Part shown: in pieces, positions 56,263 through 64,000 of the stretch | How the letters are laid out: each line of letters begins with the position of its first letter | Numbering within the stretch: position 1 is the stretch's first letter | Source of the DNA: Methanobacteriota archaeon | Lineage (GTDB): Archaea > Thermoplasmatota > DTKX01 > VGTL01 | Assembly: GCA_016874675.1 (NCBI GenBank) | Contig: VGTL01000007.1 | Location: 1 to 64,000, forward strand | DNA length: 64,000 bases | Direction of reading: 5' to 3' | Made by a program: the position numbers and the translations under genes | Notes under the pieces: generated by a model | Databases searched by the model: none | What the model saw: the letters and a program-made list of their open reading frames with translations, nothing else | What the model was told of the DNA's origin: nothing

Positions 56263-58830
56263 ATGCTGAAAGGGCGCGCAGGATGGGTCATCGCTCTGGC
56301 TCTGGGTGTGGTTCTGGGTCTTCCCGCGGTCCCGTCCGAGAGCGCCCCGGCGGGGGCCTCCGCCTCGGCGCGCGGCGAGTTCGTCCAGGACCAGACCGTC
56401 GAGCTGGGCTTCGACAACGAGACCTTCCAGAACCTGTCGTTTTCCATCTCCCTGCCCTCGAACTCGACCATCCACTCGGCGTCCGTGGACCTCGAGGGGC
56501 GGCCGGTGGTCGGGCCCGACACCGGGGTCGCCTGCGACTTCAGCGGCGACACCAAGGACTATGTCGGCTACAAGGGCACCTACTCGAAGAACGCCCCCGG
56601 AACCGCAAGGCCCACCTCATTCCAGGGCACCCAGATGCAGGGCTCCGACTTGGGCCGGGTGGCCTACCTCGACGGGACCTATGCCGAGCAGTACGCCTAC
56701 TCGTGGAACGGCGAGTACGGCTACCACCACTTCAAGTTCAAGCTGCCCCTCGACATGGTGGACAACCTGACGGTCACCTGGAACGGATACTCCGGCTACT
56801 ACTACAAGAGCGGGAGCTACACCTACGGAGGCTACGGCACCTCCAGCGTCTACATCTGGAACAACCAGAGCCTCGAGTGGGAGTACGTCGGCAACGTCTC
56901 CGGCGCCCCCAAGACGGTCTCGAAATGGTTCAACGGCTCCGCCTACCTTGACGGCACCGGCTGCGTGCACGTCCTCTCGCTGACCAAATCGGGCTGGGCC
57001 TACTCCGGCAGCTACGCCTACAACAACATGGACACGGACTACGTGCGCGTCTGCGCCACCGGCAACGTCCTGCTGTACCCGAAGGACCCGCTCATGGACA
57101 TCGGCGCCAACGGCCGCGTCGAGTGGTCGCTGGACGTCGAGGAGTTCGACTTCATGGTCAACGTCTGCGACTACTCGCTGGTCCAGGAGCTCCAGACGCT
57201 GGTGAAGAACTCCCCCGGCCGCTTCACGCCGATAAAGTTCCGGTTCCGCTCCCAGGCCGAGGGCTTCATCGCGGTCTCGAACCTCACCATCTCCTACAAC
57301 GCGCCCCCCTGGTGCCGCGGCATCCCCGACACCTACGTGCTCGACGAGGACACCCCCGCCGGGGCGCTCATCGACCTCAACCGCTTCTTCGACGACGACC
57401 AGGGCCGGCTGCAGTACGAGATAACCTACGAGGAGGACGCCAAGAAGCTCGACGCCGAGATCTCGGCGGACGGCCACAGCCTCGACTTCAAGCCCCCGAC
57501 CCGGAACTGGTGGGGGGAGATGCGCTTCCGGGTGAAGGCGACGGACCCGGAGAACGTCCCGCTGTCCGCGGAGAGCAACGCCTTCCGGGTCACGGTGCGG
57601 CCCGTGAACGACCCGCCGGTGCTGCAGTACCTCATGCCCCAGGTGGCGTTCGAGGAGACGCCCTTCCGGCTCACGGTCAGCGTCCGGGACGTCGACATGG
57701 ACCTGGACCCGGCCGAGAAGGTGGCCTTCTCGGACAACACCGACCTCTTCGACATCCACCCCGGCTCGGGCAAGATAGAGTTCACCCCGGCGCAGGAACA
57801 GGTCGGTTCCTACAACATCCAGATAGCCGCCACGGACTTGGCCGGCGCCCGGGACGAGCGCAACTTCACGTTGGAGGTCCGCAACATGCCGGACGCGCCG
57901 TCCCTCCAGTCCGTGCCGGACCTGGAGGCGCCCCAGGACCAGCCCTTCTCGTTCCGGGTCCGGGCCTCCGACCCGGACATTCCGTACGGCGACGGCCTCA
58001 ACTTCTCCGACGACACCCCGCTCTTCGACATAGACCCGCTCACGGGCCTCATCCAGTTCGTCCCGTCCGGGAAGGACGTGGGCCGCCACCCCGTCACTGT
58101 AAGGGTAACGGACACGACCGGCCTGTGTGCCGACAGGAAGTTCAACCTCACGGTGCTCAACACCATCGGCAACATCGACCGGCCCCCGGCGATCCAGGCC
58201 GTCGGGGACCAGACCGCGGTGGAGGGGCGGCCCTTCGAGCTTGCGGTCAAGGCGTCGGACCCGGACCTTCCCGCGGGCGACCTCCTGGAGTACTCGGACG
58301 ACTGCCCGCTCTTCGACATCGACCCGGACGGCCGGATCGCCTTCACGCCGCGCTTCGAGGACGCCGGCATATACAACGTCAGCGTCACGGTCAGGGACCG
58401 CGACGGCCTCTCGGCCTCGGCGGCGTTCGTCCTGACCGTCCTGACGGTCAACCACGCGCCCGAGATAACGGCGCTGAGCCCCGAGGAGGGGAGCAACTAC
58501 ACGACGGGGGCCAGGATCGTGCTTCGGGCCTCCGCCACCGACCTGGACGGCGACGCGCTCAACTACACCTGGAAGGAGGGCGGCATCATCCTTGGCCACG
58601 GCGAGGAGCTCGGCGTCTCGTTCGAGGAGGTCCGGACCTACTTCATCACCCTGTCGGTCTCGGACGGGGACCTGGAGGCGACCCGGGAGACCTCGGTCGT
58701 GGTTCTGGAGCCGCCGCCCGTGCCGGGCCTTCTCGGATCACCGGGCGCGCCCGGCTTCGGGACGGTGCTGGCCGTGCTGGCGCTGGCGGGGGCCGCCGTC
58801 GCGCTGGCCGCCCGGCGTCGGAAGGGCTGA
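56263..58830 (+). CDS. PGF-CTERM surface protein 2
   Basis: An 855-residue paralog of protein 1. It has a signal peptide (WVIALALGVVLGLPAVPSES), then the same N-terminal domain (SIHSASVDLEG, KNAPGTARPTSFQG). Cadherin/He-PIG-like repeats follow (RPVNDPPVLQYLMPQ, MPDAPSLQSVPDLEAPQDQ, DRPPAIQAVGDQTAVEG), with D-V-D-M-D-L-D-P acidic loops suggestive of calcium binding. The sorting signal is GAPGFGTVLAVLALAGAAVAL-AARRRKG. The ribosome-binding site GGAGG at 56251-56255 is seven bases from the ATG at 56263 but only one base from the GTG at 56257 used by the ORF track, so 56263 is the start. Confidence 0.88.
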   Translation: MLKGRAGWVIALALGVVLGLPAVPSESAPAGASASARGEFVQDQTVELGFDNETFQNLSFSISLPSNSTIHSASVDLEGRPVVGPDTGVACDFSGDTKDYVGYKGTYSKNAPGTARPTSFQGTQMQGSDLGRVAYLDGTYAEQYAYSWNGEYGYHHFKFKLPLDMVDNLTVTWNGYSGYYYKSGSYTYGGYGTSSVYIWNNQSLEWEYVGNVSGAPKTVSKWFNGSAYLDGTGCVHVLSLTKSGWAYSGSYAYNNMDTDYVRVCATGNVLLYPKDPLMDIGANGRVEWSLDVEEFDFMVNVCDYSLVQELQTLVKNSPGRFTPIKFRFRSQAEGFIAVSNLTISYNAPPWCRGIPDTYVLDEDTPAGALIDLNRFFDDDQGRLQYEITYEEDAKKLDAEISADGHSLDFKPPTRNWWGEMRFRVKATDPENVPLSAESNAFRVTVRPVNDPPVLQYLMPQVAFEETPFRLTVSVRDVDMDLDPAEKVAFSDNTDLFDIHPGSGKIEFTPAQEQVGSYNIQIAATDLAGARDERNFTLEVRNMPDAPSLQSVPDLEAPQDQPFSFRVRASDPDIPYGDGLNFSDDTPLFDIDPLTGLIQFVPSGKDVGRHPVTVRVTDTTGLCADRKFNLTVLNTIGNIDRPPAIQAVGDQTAVEGRPFELAVKASDPDLPAGDLLEYSDDCPLFDIDPDGRIAFTPRFEDAGIYNVSVTVRDRDGLSASAAFVLTVLTVNHAPEITALSPEEGSNYTTGARIVLRASATDLDGDALNYTWKEGGIILGHGEELGVSFEEVRTYFITLSVSDGDLEATRETSVVVLEPPPVPGLLGSPGAPGFGTVLAVLALAGAAVALAARRRKG

Positions 58831-58870
58831 GCGTCGCCGCCGGCCCGCCGCCCCGCACCGCTCCAAAAGA

Positions 58871-58878
58871 CATTTATC
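58871..58878 (+). promoter_or_regulatory. TATA-like element of PGF-CTERM gene 3
   Basis: CATTTATC lies about 36-43 bases before the ATG at 58914 in an otherwise G+C-rich gap, so the third gene may have its own promoter. Confidence 0.35.
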
Positions 58879-58913
58879 CCCCTAGCGTCTTGAAAGATGC
58901 GCAAGGGATACCG

Positions 58914-61394
58914 ATGAGAACCCCCAGGATACTGTCGGTACTGGCGCTGACCGCCCTGCTGGCAATGCCCGCCATCCCGGCCGCGACCCGGGACGGGGAG
59001 GGTCCCGCGGCGCCGCGCACCGAGTGGCGCCAGGCCGGCGTCCAGGACTTCGAGCTCAAGGCCAACGGCTCGGTGTACGAGAGCTCTCTTTTCAAGATCC
59101 CCGTCCCGGCCAACGCCTCGGTGACTACTGCATCCTGCGACGTCAAAGGAGGCTACGTCAAGGGGCCGCTCACCTACGCCGCCTGCGACTTCAGCGACGA
59201 GCAGGCGGGCCACAAGGCCTACAAGGCCTCGACCAACACCTTCAGCCGGAACACCCCGGTCTGGTCCCTCGCCCAGAGCCCGGTCTCCTCGGGCGAGTAC
59301 TCCAAGCTGGCCGCCAGCGACGACGACAGGCTCAGCCAGCTGGGCGACTGGACCGACCAGGACGGCTACGAGCTCTTCAGGTTCCATGTCCCGGTGGACG
59401 AGAGCCGGACCCTCGTGGTCAATTGGGAGGGGTACGCCTCCCTGGACTCCCTGGGCTACTATTTCGTGTACATCTGGAACAACTTCACGGGCATCTGGGA
59501 GCTCCTGGAGACCGCCAACCCGACCGCCGACCGCTGGGTGCGCATGCAGTTCGACACCGACTACTACATAAACGACCGCTCCGTGTGGGTCCTGGCCATG
59601 AACGACAACGGGGGGTACATCCACACGGACTACGTGAACATCACCATCTCCGGCTATCCCTTCCTTTATCCCAAGAACCCGATGATGGACATAGGCGGGG
59701 ACGGCAAGCCCGAGTGGTCCCTCAAGACGGAAAAGCTCGACCACACGGTCATGGTGTACGAGCCGGCGATGCTCCAGGCCCTCGACGACGCCGCCCGGGG
59801 GGGCACCTCCAAGGACGTCAACGTCACCATCCGCTTCGTCTCGGACACGCCGTGCAGGATACGCCTGTCCGCGTTCTCGTTCAACTTCAGCGCCCCTCCC
59901 TGGTGCCGGGGCATCCCGAACATCGTCCTGGATGAGGACTCCGCGGAGCAGTCGGTGGTGGACCTTGCCCACTTCTTCCAAGACGACGTCGGGGGCAAGC
60001 TCACCTACCAGGTGAGCTACCAGCAGGACTCGAAGAGGGTCCAGTGCCTGGTGAACGCCGACGGCCACACGCTCGATGTCAAGACCGTGACGCGCAACTG
60101 GTGGGGCTCTGTCAACTTCCGGGTGCGGGCGGTGGACAGCGAGGGGCTCTCCGGCGAGTCGGGCAACTTCACCGTCACGGTGCGCCCGGTCAACGACGCC
60201 CCCATCATGCCCCAGATACCCGCCCAGATGGGGACCCAGGGCCTGCCCTTCACCTACAAGGTCACCGCCCGCGACGTTGACGTCGACCTGGACCCGACCG
60301 AGACCGTGACCTACTCGGACAACGCCTCCTTCTTCGCGATAGACCCGCAGACCGGCTGGATCAACTTCACGCCGAGGCAGGAGGACGTCGGGACCTGGTA
60401 CATCTGCGTCACCGCCACGGACTCGCACGGGGAGGCGAGCTTCGCGGAGTTCTCCTTCCTCATCGAGGACGTCCAGGACCGGCCGGTGATGATGCAGATA
60501 CCCGATCTTCGGGCGACCGAGGACGAGCCGTTCAGCTACACGGTGGAGGTGAAGGACCCGGACCTGCCCTACGGGGACGCCCTGACCTTCTCCGACGACT
60601 GCGCGCTCTTCAACATCACCCCCGACACGGGGGTCATAGCCTTCACCCCGACGATCCGGGAGGTCGGGTTCTACCAGGGCAACATCACCGTGCGGGACAG
60701 GCGGGGCGGCGTGGACCGCCGCATGTTCAACCTGAGCGTGTTCAACAGCATAGGCTCCTTCGACCGCCCGCCCTCGGTGGAGCCCATCCCCGACTTCACG
60801 GTCGTCGAGGGGACGCCATTCACGTACCAGGTGAACGCCTCCGACCCGGACGAGGACGATTCTCTGTCGTTCAAGGACAGCTGCCCGATATTCATCATCG
60901 GGGCCTCCAACGGGACCATCTCCTTCACCCCGAAGAAGGAGGACATCGGCACCTACCTCGTGAAGATAACCGTGAGCGACTGGGAGGGCCTCGACGCCGA
61001 AACGTCGTTCAGGCTGACCGTGCTCCGGTTCAACAGCCCCCCGGTCATAACCTCCTTCAAGCCGAAAAACGGCACCAAGGTGCTCTTCGACCACGAGGTG
61101 GTGCTATCGGCGGACGCAACCGATCCGGAAGCAGACCGACTGTCCTACACCTGGGTCGAGGGCAACCGGACATTGGGGCGCGGCTCGAGCATCGTGACGA
61201 TGTTCAGCCTGCCCGGGACCTACGTCGTGACTCTCGTCGTCAACGACTCCCGCGACGAGACCACCCAGAACATCACCCTGCAGGTGGTCACCAAGCTCGA
61301 CACGCCCAAATCCAGCCCCGGTTTCGGGACCGTCCTCGTGGCGGGCGCGGCCGCCATCGTCGCCGTGCTCGTGGCCAGACGCAGGAAACGCTAG
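58914..61394 (+). CDS. PGF-CTERM surface protein 3
   Basis: An 826-residue third paralog. It has a signal peptide (ILSVLALTALLAMPAIPAAT). The N-terminal beta domain is the most diverged of the three (YKASTNTFSRNTPVWSLAQS replaces the NAPG block). Cadherin/He-PIG-like repeats follow (RPVNDAPIMPQIPAQ, VQDRPVMMQIPDLRA, DRPPSVEPIPDFTVVEG), with the acidic D-V-D-V-D-L-D-P loop conserved. The sorting signal is SSPGFGTVLVAGAAAIVAVLVARRRKR. The ORF-track start at 57123 is an antisense/alternate-frame extension through gene 2; the ATG at 58914 begins the signal peptide and follows a possible promoter. Confidence 0.87.
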   Translation: MRTPRILSVLALTALLAMPAIPAATRDGEGPAAPRTEWRQAGVQDFELKANGSVYESSLFKIPVPANASVTTASCDVKGGYVKGPLTYAACDFSDEQAGHKAYKASTNTFSRNTPVWSLAQSPVSSGEYSKLAASDDDRLSQLGDWTDQDGYELFRFHVPVDESRTLVVNWEGYASLDSLGYYFVYIWNNFTGIWELLETANPTADRWVRMQFDTDYYINDRSVWVLAMNDNGGYIHTDYVNITISGYPFLYPKNPMMDIGGDGKPEWSLKTEKLDHTVMVYEPAMLQALDDAARGGTSKDVNVTIRFVSDTPCRIRLSAFSFNFSAPPWCRGIPNIVLDEDSAEQSVVDLAHFFQDDVGGKLTYQVSYQQDSKRVQCLVNADGHTLDVKTVTRNWWGSVNFRVRAVDSEGLSGESGNFTVTVRPVNDAPIMPQIPAQMGTQGLPFTYKVTARDVDVDLDPTETVTYSDNASFFAIDPQTGWINFTPRQEDVGTWYICVTATDSHGEASFAEFSFLIEDVQDRPVMMQIPDLRATEDEPFSYTVEVKDPDLPYGDALTFSDDCALFNITPDTGVIAFTPTIREVGFYQGNITVRDRRGGVDRRMFNLSVFNSIGSFDRPPSVEPIPDFTVVEGTPFTYQVNASDPDEDDSLSFKDSCPIFIIGASNGTISFTPKKEDIGTYLVKITVSDWEGLDAETSFRLTVLRFNSPPVITSFKPKNGTKVLFDHEVVLSADATDPEADRLSYTWVEGNRTLGRGSSIVTMFSLPGTYVVTLVVNDSRDETTQNITLQVVTKLDTPKSSPGFGTVLVAGAAAIVAVLVARRRKR

Positions 61395-61399
61395 GGAAG

Positions 61400-61611
61400 G
61401 GCAGCGGGGGGATGGCGCAAGGCGCAGGGCGCAAGGGACGGAGGCGCAAGGGGGAAGGCGCAAGGAGCAAGGATTCTACCCCGAAACCGCCCCATGCTTC
61501 CCCGCGCCCTGCCCCTTGCGCCTTCTCCCTTGCGCCTCCGTCCCTTGCGCCCTGCGCCCTGCGCCTTGCGCCTTCCTCCTGCAACTCCTCCCCGTTGCCC
61601 GCTGCCCGCTC
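61400..61611. repeat. Heptamer repeat, longest two-arm copy (R14)
   Basis: Left arm GGCGCAA GGCGCAG GGCGCAA and GGCGCAA GGGGGAA GGCGCAA GGAGCAA; right arm TTGCGCC TTCTCCC TTGCGCC TCCGTCC C TTGCGCC CTGCGCC CTGCGCC TTGCGCC TTCCTCC, ending with CCGCTGC-type units from the GGGCAGC subfamily. It follows the PGF-CTERM cluster and stops just before the RNase Z promoter. Confidence 0.8.
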
Positions 61612-61616
61612 CCCAA

Positions 61617-61629
61617 TAGTATAATAAAT
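61617..61629 (+). promoter_or_regulatory. TATA box of RNase Z
   Basis: TAGTATAATAAAT lies about 23-35 bases before the GTG at 61652, implying a leaderless transcript and supporting the GTG start. Confidence 0.6.
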
Positions 61630-61651
61630 CGTACCGTCCGTTACAGTACCC

Positions 61652-62566
61652 GTGAAAATAGTCGTGCTAGGCTCGGGCGGCTCCTGGCCCTGCCGGGACC
61701 GAGCCCCGCCGGCCGTGGCGCTCAAGCTCGACGGCGAGATAATCCTGTTCGACTGCGCCGAGGGCACCCAGCGCCAGTTCATGTTCTCCACGCTGTCGTT
61801 CATGCAGGTCGGGCACGTGCTGCTTTCCCACCTGCACGGCGACCACTTCCTGGGCCTGCCCGGGCTCGTGGAGACCATGGCCCTCAACGACCGCCAGGAC
61901 CGGCTCGACGTCTACGGGCCCCCGGGGACCGCCAGGCGCCTCCGCACGCTCTTTTCGGTGGGCTACTTCTCCGCGGCGTTCCCGGTCGGGCTCCACGACC
62001 TGCGCGGCGGCGACGAGGTCGATTTCGGCACCTGCCGGCTCCGCTGCGCCGAGGCCTCCCACCAGGTCCCGTCGCTTGCGTACTCCGTCGAGGAGCCGCC
62101 CCGGCCCGGCCGGTTCAACCTGGACAAGGCCAGGGCGCTGGGCATTCCGGCGGGCAGGCTCTACAACCGGCTCCAGGCCGGGGAGACCGTCACCCACGCA
62201 GGAAGGACGTTCTCGCCGGACATGGTGCTCGGGCCGCCCCGGGGCGGCCGCAAGGTGGTCTACACGGGCGACAGCGCCCCCAGCGCCGCGCTGACCGAGC
62301 TCGCCCGGGGCGCCGACCTGCTCATCCACGATTCCACCTCGGACTCGGCCCTGGCCGCCAAGGCCAACCAGTACGGCCACAGCTCGAGCGTCCAGGCGGC
62401 CGAGACCGCCCGGAGCGCCGGCGCCCGGATGCTACTTCTGGTCCACATAAGCCCGCGCTTCGGGAAGGAGGACGAGCCGCGCATGCTGGCCGAGGCCCGG
62501 GCGGTGTTCCCGGACACGGTCCTGGCCTCGGACCTTCTCGAGCTCGACATCCGGCTCAGGGACTGA
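61652..62566 (+). CDS. rnz: Ribonuclease Z
   Basis: A 304-residue metallo-beta-lactamase-fold nuclease that trims the 3' trailer of tRNA precursors. The metal motif is LLSHLHGDHFLGLPG, preceded by the strand LFDCAEGTQRQF typical of the family. Further ligands lie in ASHQVPSLAY, VYTGDSAP and YGHSSSVQAA, and the late IHDSTSDS and LVHISPRF match RNase Z. The length is normal. This fits the absence of an encoded CCA in the tRNA-Leu gene, since CCA-less trailers are RNase Z substrates. The GTG start is set by the promoter position. It is followed closely by the diadenylate cyclase gene. Confidence 0.92.
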   Translation: MKIVVLGSGGSWPCRDRAPPAVALKLDGEIILFDCAEGTQRQFMFSTLSFMQVGHVLLSHLHGDHFLGLPGLVETMALNDRQDRLDVYGPPGTARRLRTLFSVGYFSAAFPVGLHDLRGGDEVDFGTCRLRCAEASHQVPSLAYSVEEPPRPGRFNLDKARALGIPAGRLYNRLQAGETVTHAGRTFSPDMVLGPPRGGRKVVYTGDSAPSAALTELARGADLLIHDSTSDSALAAKANQYGHSSSVQAAETARSAGARMLLLVHISPRFGKEDEPRMLAEARAVFPDTVLASDLLELDIRLRD

Positions 62567-62648
62567 GGCGCGCCGGCGGCGGGCGGCGGCCCGCGCGAGA
62601 TCCCGCCGGGCAAACCTTAATGCCGGCCGTGCCCGATACGCCCTCCCG

Positions 62649-63509
62649 ATGGATGAGGAGCCGTTCCGGGAGGTCTGCCGCACCCTGCGGGACCGCTTCT
62701 CTCCCACCGTGGCCTATCTCATCTGCCCGGACCCGGAGGTCATCCGCAGGGTCCGGGAGGTACTGGGGGAGCTGCCGCTCATAGTCCCGGTCAACCTGAA
62801 CGGCGCCGGCAACGATATGCTCGCCGCCGGGCTCAAGAAGCTGGGCGTGAGGGTCCACCTCATCCACGAGGACTTCGAAAGCGACCTGGGCGTGCTCCCC
62901 CAGGCGAGGGTGCTGCTCCTCTCGGCCCACTCGGCGAGGCTCTTCGGGGCCGGCGACCGGGTGCTCCTCCTGGTCCACACCGGGGTCCAGGGCTGGGGGT
63001 TCTTCGAGGGGCGGAACCTCCGGCGCAACCGCCTGGGCGAGCTGCTCCAGGGCCGGCTGCGGACGGAGGTGCTAGAATCCGTCCTGGACCTGTCCATGGA
63101 GCTGGTCCGGGAGGGGCGCGAGGGCTTTCCGGTGGGGGCGCTTTTCACGATCGGCGATTCCGGGAGCGTGATGGGGGCCAGCCGGGAGGGCATCGCCAAC
63201 CCGTTCGAGGGGCACCCCCTGAGGACACGGGGAATCGGGGACCGGCGCAACTGGAAGACCATAAAGAACTTCGCCGCCCTCGATGGAGCCTGCGTCCTGG
63301 ACGACGACGGCAACGTGGTGGCGGCGGGGCGGTACATCAACGTCGGGGAGAACTGGTCGGCCTTCCTCAAGGGCGTCGGGGGACGCCACAGCGCGGCGAT
63401 GGTGGCCTCGGCCGGGACCAGGGCGGTGGCCGTCTGCGCCTCGCAGGAAGGCAACATAACCGTCTTCATGGACGGCAAGCCGGTCTATTCCATCGGCGTC
63501 CGGGGCTGA
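62649..63509 (+). CDS. dacZ: Archaeal diadenylate cyclase (DacZ-like)
   Basis: A 286-residue protein. The C-terminal DAC (DisA_N) domain carries the two diagnostic motifs, ALDGACVLDDDGNV (D-G-A) and GVGGRHSAAMVAS (the R-H-x-A-A form of RHR). The N-terminal part (about 1-125) is an alpha/beta domain (VAYLICPDPEVIRRVREVLG), as in archaeal DacZ proteins. The enzyme joins two ATP into cyclic di-AMP, which controls osmotic balance in the archaea studied. The ATG at 62649 follows an AACCTTAA TATA-like sequence at about 30 bases. It ends four bases before the next gene, so the two are probably co-transcribed. Confidence 0.9.
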   Translation: MDEEPFREVCRTLRDRFSPTVAYLICPDPEVIRRVREVLGELPLIVPVNLNGAGNDMLAAGLKKLGVRVHLIHEDFESDLGVLPQARVLLLSAHSARLFGAGDRVLLLVHTGVQGWGFFEGRNLRRNRLGELLQGRLRTEVLESVLDLSMELVREGREGFPVGALFTIGDSGSVMGASREGIANPFEGHPLRTRGIGDRRNWKTIKNFAALDGACVLDDDGNVVAAGRYINVGENWSAFLKGVGGRHSAAMVASAGTRAVAVCASQEGNITVFMDGKPVYSIGVRG

Positions 63510-63513
63510 TGGG

Positions 63514-64000
63514 ATGGCGGGGCGCTCTCTCGGGCTTCTGGACATCCCGGCCGGCCGGTCGGGCCCGGCGCCGCGCTTTGCGCGTTTCCACGTGTGGAAG
63601 GCCCTCCGGGCCATCGGGCGCGAGGGCCCCATCGGCCGCCAGAGGCTCGCGGCCGCCATCGGGCTGGGCGAGGGGAGCGTGCGGACGATAGTCAACTTCC
63701 TCGTGGCCCGGGGGCTCGTCCGGGCCGACGAGGCGGGGATGAGGCTGACCGCCCGGGGCGAGCGGGAGACCGGGGCGGCCGGCCTGTCGATGGCGACGGT
63801 CAACGCCCGGGGGCTCTGCGTCGGGGAGTGCGACGTGGCGGTGCTCGCGCGCGGGAGGGCGGAGCGCGTCAGGGACGGCCTCCGCCAGAGGGACGAGGCG
63901 GTCAAGGCCGGGGCGGCGGGGGCCACGACGCTCGTGTTCCGCGGGGGGCGCCTGCTCATGCCGCCCGAGACCGACCTCGACGCCGAGTACCCCCATCTCG
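63514..64000 (+). CDS. DUF4443-like winged-helix protein (partial, absent from ORF track)
   Basis: The gene runs off the right edge, so no stop is visible and it is missing from the ORF track. The 162 visible residues begin MAGRSLGLLDIPAGRSGPAPRF. Next is a winged helix (about 25-80, WKALRAIGREGPIGRQRLAA and SVRTIVNFLVARGLV), then an alpha/beta domain (GLCVGECDVAVLARGRAERV, TTLVFRGGRLLMPPETDL). This matches the layout of archaeal DUF4443 proteins (pattern recall). It starts four bases after the diadenylate cyclase stop. A regulator co-expressed with dacZ is a reasonable guess; no ligand can be named. Confidence 0.75.
   Translation, partial: MAGRSLGLLDIPAGRSGPAPRFARFHVWKALRAIGREGPIGRQRLAAAIGLGEGSVRTIVNFLVARGLVRADEAGMRLTARGERETGAAGLSMATVNARGLCVGECDVAVLARGRAERVRDGLRQRDEAVKAGAAGATTLVFRGGRLLMPPETDLDAEYPHL

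Noticed and set aside
57123-61394. 1423-residue form of the third PGF-CTERM protein
   Set aside because: The extension lies in an alternate frame of the second PGF-CTERM gene; the signal peptide starts at the ATG at 58914.

Overview
The window looks like chromosome from a strongly G+C-rich euryarchaeal organism, most likely a member of the Thermoplasmatota or a relative (inference). Visible support: TATA boxes about 25-35 bases before many starts, several of them apparently leaderless GTG or ATG starts; archaeal-type pilin N-termini; three PGF-CTERM surface proteins; archaeal-style DacZ, RNase Z, DHH, TraB and DUF4443-like proteins; and a tRNA-Leu(CAA) gene without an encoded CCA. No rRNA operon, CRISPR array, prophage or complete insertion sequence was seen.

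Layout. 1-5.7 kb: edge of a possible transposase, a small zinc-ribbon protein, a QueG/RdhA-like double 4Fe-4S protein, two zinc/membrane proteins on opposite strands, a drug-type ABC-2 exporter with its TetR regulator and palindromic operator, and a RelB/RelE-like toxin-antitoxin pair. 5.7-14 kb: a large beta-helix/PKD surface protein, a decayed DUF4139-like gene, and a pair made of a helical PhoU/DUF47-like protein plus the ATP-grasp and phosphohistidine half of pyruvate phosphate dikinase, followed by a 58-residue zinc protein missing from the ORF track. 14-24 kb: a sensor-like ectodomain/TM/zinc-ribbon protein, a formimidoyltransferase with a coiled-coil partner, and a minus-strand series Lrp, DHH, TraB, M50 site-2 protease, beta-propeller membrane protein. 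24.7-47.5 kb: six minus-strand genes with type IV pilin-like N-termini, three small (about 290-307 aa) and three giant (1918-2393 aa). 47.7-53.3 kb: STAND ATPase coupled to a Ras-like GTPase, an MFS transporter, tRNA-Leu and a PHP-domain protein. 53.4-61.4 kb: three tandem paralogous PGF-CTERM surface proteins. 61.6-64 kb: RNase Z, a diadenylate cyclase and the start of a DUF4443-like regulator.

The window is unusually rich in cell-surface proteins. The standout is the roughly 23-kb pilin-like cluster. Each giant protein carries a pilin targeting helix fused to CARDB-type beta domains, two VDDD-motif Rossmann-like domains and beta-sandwich domains; two also carry a von Willebrand A domain with an intact MIDAS. 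They look like one-piece tip adhesins for a type IV pilus-like filament. No pilus ATPase, platform protein or prepilin peptidase lies in the window, so assembly would depend on genes elsewhere.

A second theme is a family of degenerate 7-bp-period repeats (GGCGCAR and variants such as GGGCAGC and GGGTGCA). These often form a purine-rich arm followed by its pyrimidine-rich complement. They occupy more than a dozen loci, mostly intergenic, but one copy supplies the leader peptide of a giant pilin and another forms a linker inside a second one.
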